Source: Mansonella perstans (Eukaryota > Nematoda > Chromadorea > Rhabditida > Onchocercidae). From it: a stretch of 64,000 nucleotides of DNA. Below are positions 22,143 through 35,362 of this stretch, piece after piece (the first letter of the stretch is position 1; every line of letters begins with the position of its first letter). The position numbers and the translations under genes are program-made. Location: contig JBAMDO010000084.1 of the NCBI GenBank assembly GCA_037074765.1, positions 163,467 through 227,466 of the forward strand, written 5' to 3'. The notes under the pieces were generated by a model that ran no database searches, was not told the DNA's origin, and was given only the letters and a program-made list of their open reading frames with translations.

Positions 22143-25073
22143 ATGGAGAAAGAAGATGAGCTTACTCAACTAAAACAAAATGCCTCAAAACTTCTTAAGC
22201 AAACATACGAACTAACTGTCGCGCAACAACGCCGGTATGTCTATGTTTGATTTGGAAATTTCAGATTCTTACTTTAAATTGTTGAAAGTTAGGAACAACT
22301 TTAAGCTGTTTATCGAAAGGTCAGAAAATAGTGATATGCTTACTGCTAAATGATACATTCGCAATCAGTGATATACATTTTATGAAGTAAAAATGTAAAA
22401 AAAAAAAAAAAACAATGTCTTTATTTCGGTGAACATTTTTTTTTAGATTATCCACGAATGGAAAATGTCGGTCAGTATGTGATCAGTTGAATGCACGTAT
22501 TAGAAAACGATTGAACTCATTCACCGTATGTTAATAGTAAATTTTTGGTAAAAAGACATGAACATAGATTCGAAATTTTGAGGTCCTGAGGTTGTTCTGG
22601 AGTGAACATTTAACTCGTGTAGTAATTTGTAGTAAAATTTGGTGCTTATGTTGTTGCAACATAACATTTTCTTCTAGAATACTCTGCATTAAGTTAATAC
22701 GGAAGCTATATAACGCTTTCTTTCACGAGTTAATTCCTACGCTAAAATTAGCTCTATTTTCAGCCAGTAAAATGGGCTGGAAAACCAAGCAGGTTGTCAC
22801 CGCTAATGTTCGCATCACATGGATGGATTTGTGTATCCTCAGATATGGTGCAGTGTGAAGCCTGTGGTCAATATATGAGTATTTCGATACCCTCACTGGT
22901 GGATACTGATGTTAGTGTTTATCAGAAATCAGTGAGGTACTTCTTTATGCAGATTTCCTTTATAATCGTCTTATATTTGTGCGGATTTTGCTTATTTCTC
23001 ATTTCACAAAATTTTTCTACTTGAACTGTTTGAAGTACTTTTTTATCCGTTTTCGAGTCTACCCATGTTTACGTTTGCTCTTTCCTTGAACAACTGAGAG
23101 TAGCTTGTCGAGTTCCATCATTATAAAATTGAATGTAGTTTTTTTCAGAATGTTTGTTTCCATGATCACTAAGAAACATTGTGTTACATGTCCATATAGG
23201 TATATTTCTTCTGGTACGGACGATGCCGTACCACTGAACGCTCTCTGCAAAGACATGGTCAATCAGAGGTAATTATTTGTTTAATGAATTCAGTCAACTG
23301 CAATGGATGAAATTTTGCCCGCAATATCCATTGTGATGTTGAGGTCAAAATTGTTAGTGTAGTTGCAAAACAGTCGAGTTCTGCGCTGTTAATTTTGCTA
23401 GATCCTAAAAGAATTCCACCGATGGTATATGAATGAACCCGTTTGTACATGACTTTCCATCGACAAGGTGCAGAAAATAGGTATACCGAGCTAGCAGATA
23501 GTATTCAGCAAAACAAGATGACAGTAGTACGGAGATTAATTTATAGTCACCCGAAGATTTGAATAGGGTCAGTACAAATATGATTTATTGTCGATACATA
23601 ACTTCGACAAGCTATTCTCTCCAAAAATTCATTTTTTTTTTTTTTTTTTGAACGGATAGAAGATGATGTCTGAAACATTTTGAGACCTTTTTTCTCAAAT
23701 GCATCAAAGTGTAGAACATCAACCTTAGAATGAATTAGGAAATGAAAATTCACTTTTTACGGGGTGAAGAAAGTAAGAATATTAAAGAGATTAAGTTCAT
23801 TATGCAAGAAAATGCTATGCAATTTCTGTGCAAAATTATTTCTTGTAAATATCATTTTTTTGAATGATTGTTCATTCAACATCAAAATTCTTAAATCACA
23901 TATGTTCACATTTTCAACCATCGATCACGATATTGGTGAACTTGAGTTCCGCTGTGAACATTCATTGCAAATTTCATCGGAAAATTAGAACATATAGAAA
24001 GTCAGGAAACAACTGATAGGAATCTGAACCATTCCTTCATTACCGCCATTTTGTTCCTTGTGACTTCCGGAAGGGAGATTATATGTTAAAGGACATGTGG
24101 AAAGCTCAACACGAAGAAAAGAAGGCGAGACTAGTGATCTTGAACTTTTTAAAACCCACATATCAACGGTGACCATTTCAGATGTGAAATCATGAAGGAG
24201 CTTGATCTCGAACAGATTAAAGTAGATGTCCCCGAAGTTCCGTCAGCTATGATTCCTGAGACGACTGCAAAAAAGTGCAAAGTACTCACTTGTTTTGGCT
24301 GGCAAAAAAGGTTAATTTTCTTTTTTATTAACATTGCAGTAAGTAACAGAATCACTGAAATTGAGCATTTGATGGTGATGAAAGAACAGCGACACTGCTA
24401 TCTGTCACCCTTCTTTAAAGAGACTAATGATGATGGCACTAGGACGTTTCATGCAAACCACTGGGTCTGCTATGAACCATGGCCGTCTTGGCTAGTACAT
24501 TGCATTATCCGTCTGATTGCTTGAATATTCAAAATATATATCATACTGTGTTTAAACAATTTCCCCAATTTTTACCATTCCTAAGTTGCAGAAAGTTCTG
24601 GCTCACTTTCGGTATCGTGAGTACCCTACCTAAATTATTTTTGAAATGTTCCGAGTTTCGAGAAGAAACTATTTTCTCCGTATTGTATTTCGTTTCTGTA
24701 TTCCAGTAAATATTTGGATGATGCTGTAGTTTGTACATATTGCAATAGGACAGTGGGATTATGGCTTTTAAGAGGGCAGTTTTTCGATGTCGAAAAACAA
24801 CATCATAACTGGTGTACTTTTGCATCAGATACAAGCCGGCATACAGATGGATGGCAGTGCCGTCATTTTGTTCTACAGTGTATCAACAACGAACAGGTAA
24901 ATCGAACTGTCGAATTCCCATGATAAAAAAACGTCTTTTGCATGCTATTAGGATACCTCTACTTAAAACAAAAAATTTTGCAGGAGCTTCCTGTAACGAA
25001 TTGGGCAGCTAAAGCAGAAGTTTGGAAAACAGCTATTATGCCGAAAAATATGCCACATCTCATAAAAGAATGA
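22143..25073 (+). CDS. ZC3HC1/NIPA-like C3HC zinc-finger protein
   Basis: NIPA/ZC3HC1 is a nuclear-envelope protein, described as an F-box-type SCF adaptor and as a nuclear-basket (TPR) organiser in vertebrates. Exons 22143-22234, 22447-22525, 22764-22936, 23149-23268, 24182-24310, 24707-24896 and 24984-25073 (TGA) give 290 aa with matching phases. Seen: a coiled N-terminus, then the C3HC domain with PVKWAGKPSRLSPLMFASHG, a CEACGQYM knuckle and the distal HCVTCPYR. A second half has KVLTCFGW, CTYCNRTVGLWLL and HHNWCTF, the Rsm1/NIPA C-terminal repeat that completes a second zinc site. It is shorter than vertebrate NIPA because the long Ser-rich insert between the second CxxC and the H..WC motif is almost absent. 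Inside 23149-23268 an AG-GTATAT looks like a donor but is read through. Confidence 0.85.
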
Positions 25074-25521
25074 AAAAGTGCTTGAGTTCCTTTACAACAA
25101 AGAAGCTCAGAAATTCCATGGAATTTCTATTTCTCACTCTTTTTATATTGCTGTTACAATTATTTCTGTACTTTTATACGTCAATATTCATCAACAACTG
25201 CTTCAAGGTGTCACATGTACAAGTAAAAACACACCGCAGGTGATTTGGTGAGCTGCCTAATTGGTCGACCCTGCAGAGTCGGATAGTCTAATGCACAAGA
25301 AATTATTTACAAATAGTTTCTGGTTTTGAAAACAAAAACAGAAAGCTTGAGCGGAAGGAACTGAAGGAAAATTTTCTCCATTATATCTTAAAATGATGAT
25401 AGCATTCACTTCTGAAAATCCATCATAATTTATAGCCAAATTTTTCCCACATTTATGGAGATACATGTTTCGCCGAAAACAAATGCTCTTCAGCTTTTTC
25501 CAGAATGTTTTTACAATTTAT
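25074..25521. other. short intergenic gap between convergent genes
   Basis: About 450 bases separate two stop codons on opposite strands. It must hold both 3' UTRs. No further gene is seen. Confidence 0.5.
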
Positions 25522-28500
25522 TTATGTGCCATTTCTGTCATTTCGCGTCGTTACACCAAGAGCTTTAAAAATTGTACTACGTCTGGCAGTGACGGTAGAT
25601 TTCAGTGGGACAGGTTTACGAGCCTGTGATCCAGCAATGACACCAATTTTGCCGTTTCGTGGCAAAGAAGCGCTTCGCTTACCTGAAATTCAGCTTTCAT
25701 ATGCCGTGCAAGGACCAACTTCCTCTTGGAAGTGAGGTTTTTAATATTATTGAAATTCAAATCCGTTTACAATTTCGAGTACTTGATTTTTAACTTAATC
25801 AGACTGAACTCACCTGTGTTCATTGATTCGATCACTGCACCCAAATGCTCAATTTCAGGTTCAGCTGTGTAGGTATTTTTCATCTTTTCGGACGAATCTG
25901 ATGAGTTTGACATCCTCTCGCGATCACGCGGTAACGAATGATTATTACTACCGCGCACTGATAATGTGATCTGCCGTGCAGCTGTTGTAGAATGCTGCCC
26001 TTTCCTTAAAAACAAATGCTAAATATTGTAAAGATTTCGAAATAGAGTTTAAAATTTTCGACAAAGAAAAAACTTAAAATTTGGAGCTAAAATGAACTCT
26101 AATCGAGTTTGCTACCACAAATGGTAATTTGAAATGTGTATTCGAGAATGCTAACTTTGCGGGAGAAAGTGGAGCAGTTGATGCGGCTGATAAAGGAGAT
26201 GGTGCTCGAAGAGGAACACGGCTCTGAGGAATTCGGTTACTTGCTGGGAAGGTCGAGGAAGTGGTAAGTCGGGGTCGTGCTGGATGCCTCAAATCGCTGA
26301 CTGCTGGCGATAAATCTAATGCCGAATTTTTAGACGGTGACAATGCAGTTGAAACACCTTTATTTGCTACAACCACAGAGCCGTCATCGGATAATCGTAA
26401 CTAAAGAAGGGATAAGTTCGCAGACTTCATAAAAATTTTTCTGACACTTGATCAAAGGATATAATGTGGGAGCTAAAGCTTTAATTCCAATTCCAGACTG
26501 TTACATATGAATCTTGTGACAGTGCAACTTTTTTCTCATCTAGATAAAGTATTCAACATGGATTTTAATTATAACAGTGGAAGTTGTATTGCTTATAAAT
26601 TATATTTCAACACTAGCAGTTGTAGAGTAATCACCCTGGAACAGAATGAATTTAAATTTGCCATTTCACAAAGTGACGACCATTTAAACTTAAAACTCAG
26701 AAAAAAAGCGCTTTGCAGTTGGAGCCCAGTAAAAAACTGCCTTGAATTCATAACTTTCTTAGAAACTGTAATGCTCACAATGTTTGCATAGCTTCGCGTA
26801 TTAGCAAGTATATTGGTACGCATGAAGGACAAATCCTCCTCTTGATTTCTTGTAACCTGAAACCTAGCAAATGCAAAAACTTTCAATCGACCAGTGGGGA
26901 TTATTTGAGAACTGTAATGTGACCTCTTTGAGGGCTTGCACTTCGGAAAGAGCTGCATCCAAAGCTGTACGCAGTTGATCCTTTTCCGAGCGTAGGGCAG
27001 TTACTTCCTTTCGCATTTCTATAAGCAAGGCTGATTCCTGATTATAAGAACCTGCAAACATATTCAAAAGAAATGAAGTCTCTGCAAGTAAAGCCATAAA
27101 TTTACAATTTCGCGAATTTATATTATCAGGAAAGGCAATCACCGTGACCATTTTGAACTTTCAATTCATGAACTTCAAATAACATTTGCTTCCGTTCATT
27201 AACCAAAAACAACACCATCGATTTGTGACGTTCTTGTTCATCCCTCAACTTTTTTTCCAATCTTTCCACTTCCTTACGAGCTTTTTCACCCTCTTTTTGC
27301 TCATATTCCAGCTTAAAAAAACTCTGGTGCTCATTACATCAAATAAAGCGCGAATTAGTCTAAGTTTTGCCAAATGGAATATTTAGAAAACAAGGACAGT
27401 AAAGAATAAGTCTGCTCTCTATAGCTAATTAATATAAAAAAAAGAGCTCATATGATACTGTGAAATCATTTAGTAAGTGGCATCCATTTAAAACTATAAT
27501 CTGTGTAGCAGGTATTTCCAATTTTATTATATCCGTATATTGCATAATTAAATTTTCTGATTTCCCTGATTTATTTAGTAAGACAGAAAAAAATAAAAGT
27601 AGCAAGGAAAATTTGATAAAAAGAAATTGCTCTTATTCGAATAAAAAGTGAGATTTCTGGATTTATAAACGCACCTGCTGACAAAGACGAGTTCGTTCAT
27701 TTTCAAGAAGAACACAAAGATCATCGCCCTGAGCAGCATCCGCTGCGGAACGCTGCTTTTCCTCATCTAACTCCCGCAAAATGCGTGCATGCCGCTTTTC
27801 TGTAGCTGCTAAGATCTAAAACAGCAGTGATTAAAATGGATGAATGCAAATCCTTTCACGTTTGGAAAGAAATGAGGATTGGAAAATTTTTTAAAAACAA
27901 CAAAAAAATAAGAAATACAAACTTACACTGAAATTACCATTACCCATGCTTCCTAATCTTTCTCTCTGTATGAACTCTTCCTCTATGCTCTCGACAAAAT
28001 TCGGTTTAATCCTTTCAGGTCCGCTAGGTACAGTGAGTATTGGTAGTTTCTATTTTTCTTATGATTTGCACTATCATCACAAAGAATAGATATATTCTTA
28101 TAGTTATCGTCGCAAATATAGAAAAATCTGTGTGAAAATCTCCTTCTCACTATCTTGTTCTAAACCTTTTTTGTGCTTTGGCAGACGGCGAATGTATAAC
28201 CAAAAAACCGCCATTCTTCATGTTGTTTAAATTCAAAACTGACCTGTTTAGAGTGACTATGACAACGCCGCTGCACAGTAATTAAGCGCTCCAGTTGCAT
28301 AAGTTGGGTTTCGTACATGTGTCCAATTGTAGATTCATTAACTTCATTTCCTTCATCCGCAAAAACGGAATCACGCTGCAGAGCCTTAAATGGATCGCTA
28401 CCGGCAAGTTGTCCATATCTAGCCTCATGTAACAATTGCTTCGCTTTTTCAGACTGAAATTTTTAAAAGTAATGATATTTTAACGTAGCAAAAGTAAAAC

Positions 28501-28712
28501 TGTTGAAACGGTGGGAAGATAACCTGTATCCCAGGTACAGATATTCAAGGAACGTCACTAATAAAGAAACTAAACATAGAAAAAATTACCTTCAAGGTAG
28601 CTATCACGATATCACGGGCCTGGATTTCTCCTTCAAAATACGCCAAAAGTTTCAAAAGTTCTTCTGTCGAAAAGTTTTTTCGAGCGGATTGCACAATTAA
28701 CTCGTTATCCAT
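25522..28712 (-). CDS. CTTNBP2/CTTNBP2NL-like coiled-coil protein
   Basis: Cortactin-binding protein 2 family members are actin-associated and bind striatin-PP2A (STRIPAK) in other animals. Exons 28712-28590, 28453-28244, 27815-27675, 27311-27149, 27051-26924, 26400-26156, 26004-25814 and 25682-25522 (TAA) give 453 aa with consistent phases. Seen: N-terminal CortBP2 domain (STEELLKLLAYFEGEIQARD, then EARYGQLAGSDPFKALQRD), followed by a long coiled coil (AATEKRHARILRELDEEKQR; GDDLCVLLENERTRLCQQ; continuous heptads to about residue 255), then a Ser/Pro/Ala-rich tail and a basic C-terminus (KRSASLPRNGKIG, then PVPLKSTVTARR). No ankyrin repeats are present, so it resembles CTTNBP2NL rather than full-length CTTNBP2. 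The donor at 26156 (AA-GTTAGC) is weak and was chosen because it alone keeps phase. FILIP1-type proteins are a less likely alternative. Confidence 0.85.
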
Positions 28713-31106
28713 GAATTCAATTCAACAAAATTCATCAGTGATTTTTAGATCAAATAAGGTGATCCTATAATTTGTAACAAGCAAGCATTATTTGTGAAGT
28801 TATTAAGGATGCGCTGAATCATCTATTTGGTCTTCATTGGGCAAATCTCAATTCGAAAGAAAAATTAATGAATAAATCTATCATCCAACTAATAAAACGA
28901 TCCTTTCGACATAAAATTTATCATGAAGCATGTTATGAGTAAGAGAGTACCAAATATACACGTAACTAACGAGCAGGTGAACTGATGAATCGGTAAAGAG
29001 TTAGAAGAGTTTCAGACAAAAAAAGTTTAGAAACAACATTAATATATTTCAGTTCTGCTTTTTTAATCAAATTTTAATCCGAGAAAATGAATCTTGTTTA
29101 TAATACGAAGCAGACGAATGATAATGAACAGTAAGCAAAGACTAGAAGTGATTGTAGAATATCACTAAATCAATCTCTATCAGCTCACCATAAGTAGTGG
29201 ATTTATTTTTTCCTTATTTATGCCATCAGCCTGCTGACCAAAATGATATTGCAATTGCAGCACTGGACTGAATGTGAAATATTGATGAAAGTAACCTGTT
29301 ATATATATATATATATATAAATCTTATTTGAAAAACAAAAATAAAAACTCGTTTCTGATATCCAAAAAATAACTAAATTATTGCTTGACTACGGTAAATA
29401 ATCATTTCTTACATATAAGAATTTATTCACTAATTTGATAGTTTTAAATTAGATGCAAAATTGAGAATATACATTTTTTTTATATTCCCAAAGTTTGAAA
29501 AAAATTTATTTAAAAAAATAAAAGACAAAACGTCTTTTAAACTTTTTAGCATATGAAACAATTTTGAAACAAAATACTGCCAGCCATACAACAGTACAGT
29601 ATTACACTTAACATTTATCGACTCTTCAATGCATCTTACAATGATTGAATGCTATTAAAGGTATAAGGAAATAACGAATGCACTCTTCATGCTTTTACAT
29701 CAACTTCAACAAACTTCATTTACACTAAAATAAAATTGCAAGTTAACAGAAATTATGCTTCAACCTTTAACAGTACCTTTCTATTCATTAAATTATCTTT
29801 GAAACTATACAAAATATATCTACATCAACCTGTACTACAACAAAACAAACTACATTTCATTGACAATGTTTTGCAAGTTCAAATGATATTTGAAATGTGG
29901 TAAAAGATTACTTTATCTTTCATTTATTACTATAGAAGATTACTGTTACCAACTTATCCAATGTTCTATTGGAGTTTATTTTCAACCAATTCGATTCTAA
30001 TACCTATTTCCTTAAACATTTCCTGCAAATTGTAAAATAATAGATATTTTTTAGCTTTACATTTTGCAAATCTTCAATTTCATGAGCTTAACAATAGGAA
30101 ATGCAGAAGTATACAAAAATATACAAATGTCACTAAAAAAGGCATAACAAAGCAAAATGCGCAATTCAAGGAATTCAGAAAAGATACAAAGAAATGTCAA
30201 TGAGTCCATTAATGTTAATAAAGATTGCTTATTAACATTACCAAATCAAACTTAATTTCAAATAATCCCAAATTTCATTGCGATTGTAGAGATGAAATAT
30301 TAAAGTTTAAAATATAATCACACTTATATTTAACCTCATTTACTTAGATATTAGCGAATTTTTGTATCAAATTAATGCAAACATACAATAATCATACTCG
30401 TTATGATATTTAAGAGCATCTTTTGCAGTCTTATTTTGTGAAAAAATACCTTATCTACATATATCCGCTAATTATGATTGCCGTTAATTGAACTTACTAA
30501 TTGAACAAATTAAACTATAAGTTTATATTTACGATACAAATTAAGATTACTCTTTGCACCTTACTGCCGAAAGAGTCACTCGGGAATCATTTAGACCGAT
30601 TTGAGTCTCTACGATTCAGTGATGTAACTAATGAAATTGATCGGTTCAAAGAGTGTATCCGTAATGAAATTAGTGCGGGAGCTGTAGTGATGTAATGGGT
30701 TAGTGACGGATGATATCCTTTTGGGTACAGTACACTTCATCACCTCCAATTCATCTGTATATCTCCACTTAAATCTCGAATTAAACTGTTGAAACAAAGT
30801 AACGTTACCCGTTAAAACAGAAGTTGGAAAAAGAAACTTATCAAAAAACTTTTTCCACCGTCTTATTTTACTTTTTGAAAATTTGAGTGATCGAAATGAC
30901 ATAATTCACAGTAATTTAACGTTTGATGACATAAAAAGGCATGATTGAGTTCGAAAGATGTATTATTATGCTGACCGGTATTTGGATTTTTAAGAACCGA
31001 ATGGATACTGCAGAAAGTCATGATATGTTGGCAAAAAAGATTTTATGTCACTATTTACATCAAAACTATACTAATGATTGTGAGTAAAGATAGGCATAAT
31101 ACAGAA
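28713..31106. other. intergenic region with TA microsatellite
   Basis: Very AT-rich sequence, with a TATATA run at about 29,300-29,319. Around 30.59-30.9 kb both strands are open for 30-100 codons, but neither product is recognisable and no splice context supports an exon. Confidence 0.5.
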
Positions 31107-32774
31107 TTACATCATCGAGCAAATAGTCGTATTACGAGACTGATCAGCTCGCAGTTGTTGCTGTGATGATTGTGCTTCCATTCGTGTTGTAACAGAAGCT
31201 TTCACTACAATGATATCTCCTTCTGTATCGCTTTGCTCCAGCGGGATTCCGAGGATTTCTGCAGCTGTTTTCCTAGAAATTTACAGTTTTTTTTGGAATT
31301 GAATTATTTTCCTTGGTTAAAGAAATGTAAATGTGGAATGCTTTAGAGATATTTCTCATGTCCCAAATGCATTATAAAAAAAAGAATGAAAATACATGTC
31401 AAATATCAAAATATGAACTTCCATAATATAGGTTGCAGAATCCATTTGTTGGACGGATTATGATTGATAAAAACCAAATAAAAATTTTTAAATTTACCTG
31501 AACATAAGCGTAACACTGTCACCAGTTTTCGCCGATACATAATAACTGGACATTCCATATCTTACTGCGAATTTGGTATGCCTTTCAATGCGAATAACTC
31601 GACGATGTTCCAAATCTATTTTATTACCAACAAGCATCAGTACAATGGGCTGAAATGTTGTAAAACTTGAGTCACAAAGTTCTTTTAGTGACTTATAAAA
31701 ATTCCAATGTTGAAAATTTGATAACAGCTTTAGCGGAAAGTTCGAAATAGTGCCACAAAATGCAATCTGGTGACTGTTTTCACATATCTTTAGCTGTTAA
31801 CCGTTTTATGAACAATTGCATATCAAAAGAATAGAATCTCCTTTATTTTATATGATTTTTGCTTCAGAATATGTGCAGAAATGATGTTATTTCAGAGCGT
31901 TTTACCAGTCCTAAAGTATGACCAACACATTTAGTTTTTTCAGCTTCTAGAAAAAGAACAAAAATCGACTTCAATGTAATTTGTATGACGCAAATTTCGA
32001 GAGGCGAACTTCCGATTCGTATACTAACTTTTTCCTGAGACTTTGTAACTTGTTTGATGATATTAATCCAGTCTTCCAGGTTTTCGAAACTAGAGCTATT
32101 AGTAACATCATAAACAACAACAGCGCCATGTGCACCGTTGATGTATTTTTCAAGCATCGGACTTGCGATACTTTGTCCTCCAATGTCCCAGATCTATAAA
32201 TTATATTGATAGTGCACTGCAATATCCAAGTGAAAAACTGGATTTTGAAATAAAGATTTTATGTTGGATGATTTTAACATTCGGTCGATACTAAAAGAAT
32301 TCAATAAAAGCTTCAAATCTGCTTTTATCGAGGAGTTTAAAGCTTTCCTGCGCACTAAACAAGAGAATATATAAAATATGATGGAATTTACTTGCCTGCA
32401 AAAGAACAGAAACATTGCCGGGCAAAGTCAACCTTTTTGTAAAGAAATCCAGGCCGACAGTCTGCAAACACATGGTTACAAGATTCATCACATAGATTCG
32501 AGTCGATACAATGAAAACCAAACAACCAGAGAATACAAAGGGAAAAAAGGGTTCTGATATTACAAATATTACTTTGACCCACAAGACTGTCCTCGAGAAA
32601 TTTACTGACATTTGTCTAATAAAAAAGCATGGAAAAATCCAAAACCTGTTGATAATGTCGTCCGAAATTATCCTGAGCAAATCGCACACAAAGTGACGTT
32701 TTGCCACTAGCACCATCACCACATACCACTATTTTGATAATTTTCTGAACCGGGGCTTCTTCGTCCCATTCCAT
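31107..32774 (-). CDS. rab-28: RAB28 small GTPase
   Basis: RAB28 is a divergent Rab; in Caenorhabditis it works in ciliated sensory neurons with the BBSome and intraflagellar transport. Exons 32774-32646, 32461-32396, 32193-32029, 31649-31498 and 31272-31107 (TAA) give 225 aa, versus about 221 in mammals. Motifs: P-loop GDGASGKT (residues 19-26), switch I TVGLDFFTKRLTLPGN, switch II WDIGGQSIASPMLEKYI (67-83), guanine-specificity NKID (129-132) and SAK. The C-terminus is CSMM, a single CaaX box like mammalian RAB28 rather than the double-cysteine ends of most Rabs. The WDIGGQ form (G where Rabs have WDTAGQ) is also RAB28-typical. The intron after 32396 has a GC donor. Confidence 0.95.
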
Positions 32775-35362
32775 TTTGCTTTATGCGCTTGCCTTACCAG
32801 TAGTATTTAATTGATAAATTCGCATATTTTATATCTTGTGGTATTTGATTTAGCGGAAGAGGTCCTGATAAGGTGACACGAAAATATATGAACCACGAAC
32901 TCAAAAGTTTCAAATGACAATCTGTCCAATGAGATCTTGGACAATTGATGACCAAAGTTTAATCATCCTTGGATAATTTTTTTTTTCGTTTTTGCTTTGG
33001 AAAAACCAAAAGCGAAAACGGATACATCTCGAATACATATAATGTATGAAAGAATTTACATGATCGAAAAGTCTCAATAGTATCTGAATTAAAAGATTTA
33101 TAGTTGTTCATTACATGCGTTGTATCCATAGTAACGGAATGTGCAATGTCTGCTTGATAGCTTGCCAAATGGAAATTTGTTACAGCTTCTAGCTTTAAAA
33201 AAAACTTTTCGAGAATAGCAAAACTTAACCATATGATTTCACGCTTTTTTTACCAACATAATTTTACCAGAATGATTACCCTTAGCATGAAAGAATTTCT
33301 CCATCCCCATGATTTTCGACATCTACGAAACTTTCTGAATGCATATAATTAACAGCGGTGAATACCTGTTCATTTTGTTTACTCACACATCGCATTTCTT
33401 CTCCAGCCATCAGGACATTTTCCCACTAAATTACATTTTAGAAACACTACTATGTGCAGAAACGTTGCAACCATCTAGCAAGACGTATTCAACCATGTCA
33501 TCCAGCACTTCATTCTACAAGCAACATGAAAGTGTACCCCGTTCCTGACTAAGAAATTTCTGATTCACTGCTCAAACGGAGATTTCATAAAGATACGCAA
33601 TTCCATTCGTTATAGGTTTACGCCAGTTCTGCATCATCAATAATTGATGATATTCAATAGAACCGTACTTTCATCAGAAACAGAAAAGTTGAAGCGAATG
33701 CTAAAGACTGCAGGCCTCAATCTTTCCCAGTAGACTGCACCTTCTCTTATCTGTGTTTCCCAATTGTCTCCAAGAGAATACTGGTAAAGTATGCCATTTC
33801 TCAATTATATCAATCATTCAAAGTGATTCCGCTACACACCGTTTGAGTATTCACATATATTTGACGTGCATTACTTTTCTTGGAATTTATCAGTTTTCAG
33901 CACGGCATCCATACAGCCGCTCATATTTTCTTTTCCAAACTTAAATCGCTCAAAACGATTCGATACGAGCTGGCAAACGATACAACTCTCAGTTTACCTC
34001 ATATTAAAAATTTTCTGAATTGCACAGAATGTTCACTACAGACTTTGTTTCGAATCTTTTTTTTTTACAACGTATAGTGACATAAAAAGAAAATGTACCA
34101 ATTAGCATGAACAATATTCTTCAAAAAATGGCAAATAACGGAAACATTAATTTGAATTAACTATACAGAAAACGAAATTGAAGTTAGATATAAGAAAAGA
34201 TGAAGATCAGAGAACACAATCACAATAAAAAAGACCCGATAGTCAACTGTAGAATTCAACAGAACTCGTCTTCAGTGGTTCTTTACATGGCATTTCATAT
34301 ATACAACGTCAATCCAGCTTGCTTCCATCATAATGAGCATCTTCTGGAAGACCTGGTTTAAACCTTCTCTCTTGACAAACCGTAAGTTCGTAAGGTTTGA
34401 AGAATACAATAATAATTTCAAAACAATATACAATACCCAAGTAGAAGCAGTTTTTGAGTCCTCTTCTTTAATAACTTGTGCTATTCGTTTTCATGAAACC
34501 CTTCAGCTTTTCAGTGGTTTTTCTCCACAAGGAAGTTGGCAAAGAAAAATAGATTCTATCAAATAATGACTTGCCTCTACCCTTACCCTCGTGGTTTACG
34601 GAAAAAAACACAAATATCCCAAAACACTACAGAAACAGTTGGAATCAAATTCCATTTCTTTTGTGTCTTTGGTGGACAAAACGACGTGTTGACAATTTCA
34701 ATAAGAAAAAAAACTAATCATTAACCACTTTGTCAGCGCACTGGAGTGATTCCCGCATAAGAATTAGTAAGATCAACATGACAACAAAATACAGTATCTC
34801 CTAAAAACTGCACAAATCTTTTTGCTCATCAAATCCAAAAATCAAACCGAAAACTTGAGCATTAATAATGAAAAAAAAAAAAAAAAAAAAAAAAAAACTA
34901 GTGAATAACGTAAAAGTTATATATCTACATCGTTAATTGTCATTTCTTGTCTGCCAAAAAAGAAAGAAAAACTTGCGCCACACAATGAAATGGAATACGG
35001 AAAATATTGATAATATTTCGCAGTTGGATTCATGAATTCAGAAAAAAGATGTAAAATAAAGACAAGTACTGCAGTGAAAAAAAAACACCATTTAATGCCA
35101 TGGTCGAAATTAATTAAGAAGTTAAATAAGAAGAAAATAAAACAAGCAGGTGAAAAAAAATGAGGTAGATATAGAACAAATCGAATCAAATTTCTACTAA
35201 ATAAAAAGTTATACACAAACGTTTCAGAATAAAGTATATCTCGCTATTTCATTTTTATGCAAAAAGCCGTAATTATGACCAGATTTCCCTTAAAATTACT
35301 ATTATTTATAAAAAACTCATATAATTTGAACTGAAGCTTCCGAAAGGCACATTTCTGGATAC
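32775..35362. other. intergenic region, no gene recognised
   Basis: Lies between the 5' end of RAB28 and the 3' end of the FOXP gene, both on the minus strand. It has scattered short open frames on the plus strand (33.3-34.7 kb) without recognisable domains, and an A27 run at 34871-34897. Confidence 0.5.

Noticed and set aside
25505..25735. 76-codon plus-strand open frame
   Set aside because: Antisense shadow of the last exon of the CTTNBP2-like gene (25682-25522, minus).
27900..28030. Possible extra exon of the CTTNBP2-like gene (minus strand, open frame between CCTAG and GTAAGT)
   Set aside because: Its length and phase (3n+1) would break the frame between the 28244 and 27815 exons, which join directly in phase with a clean family match.
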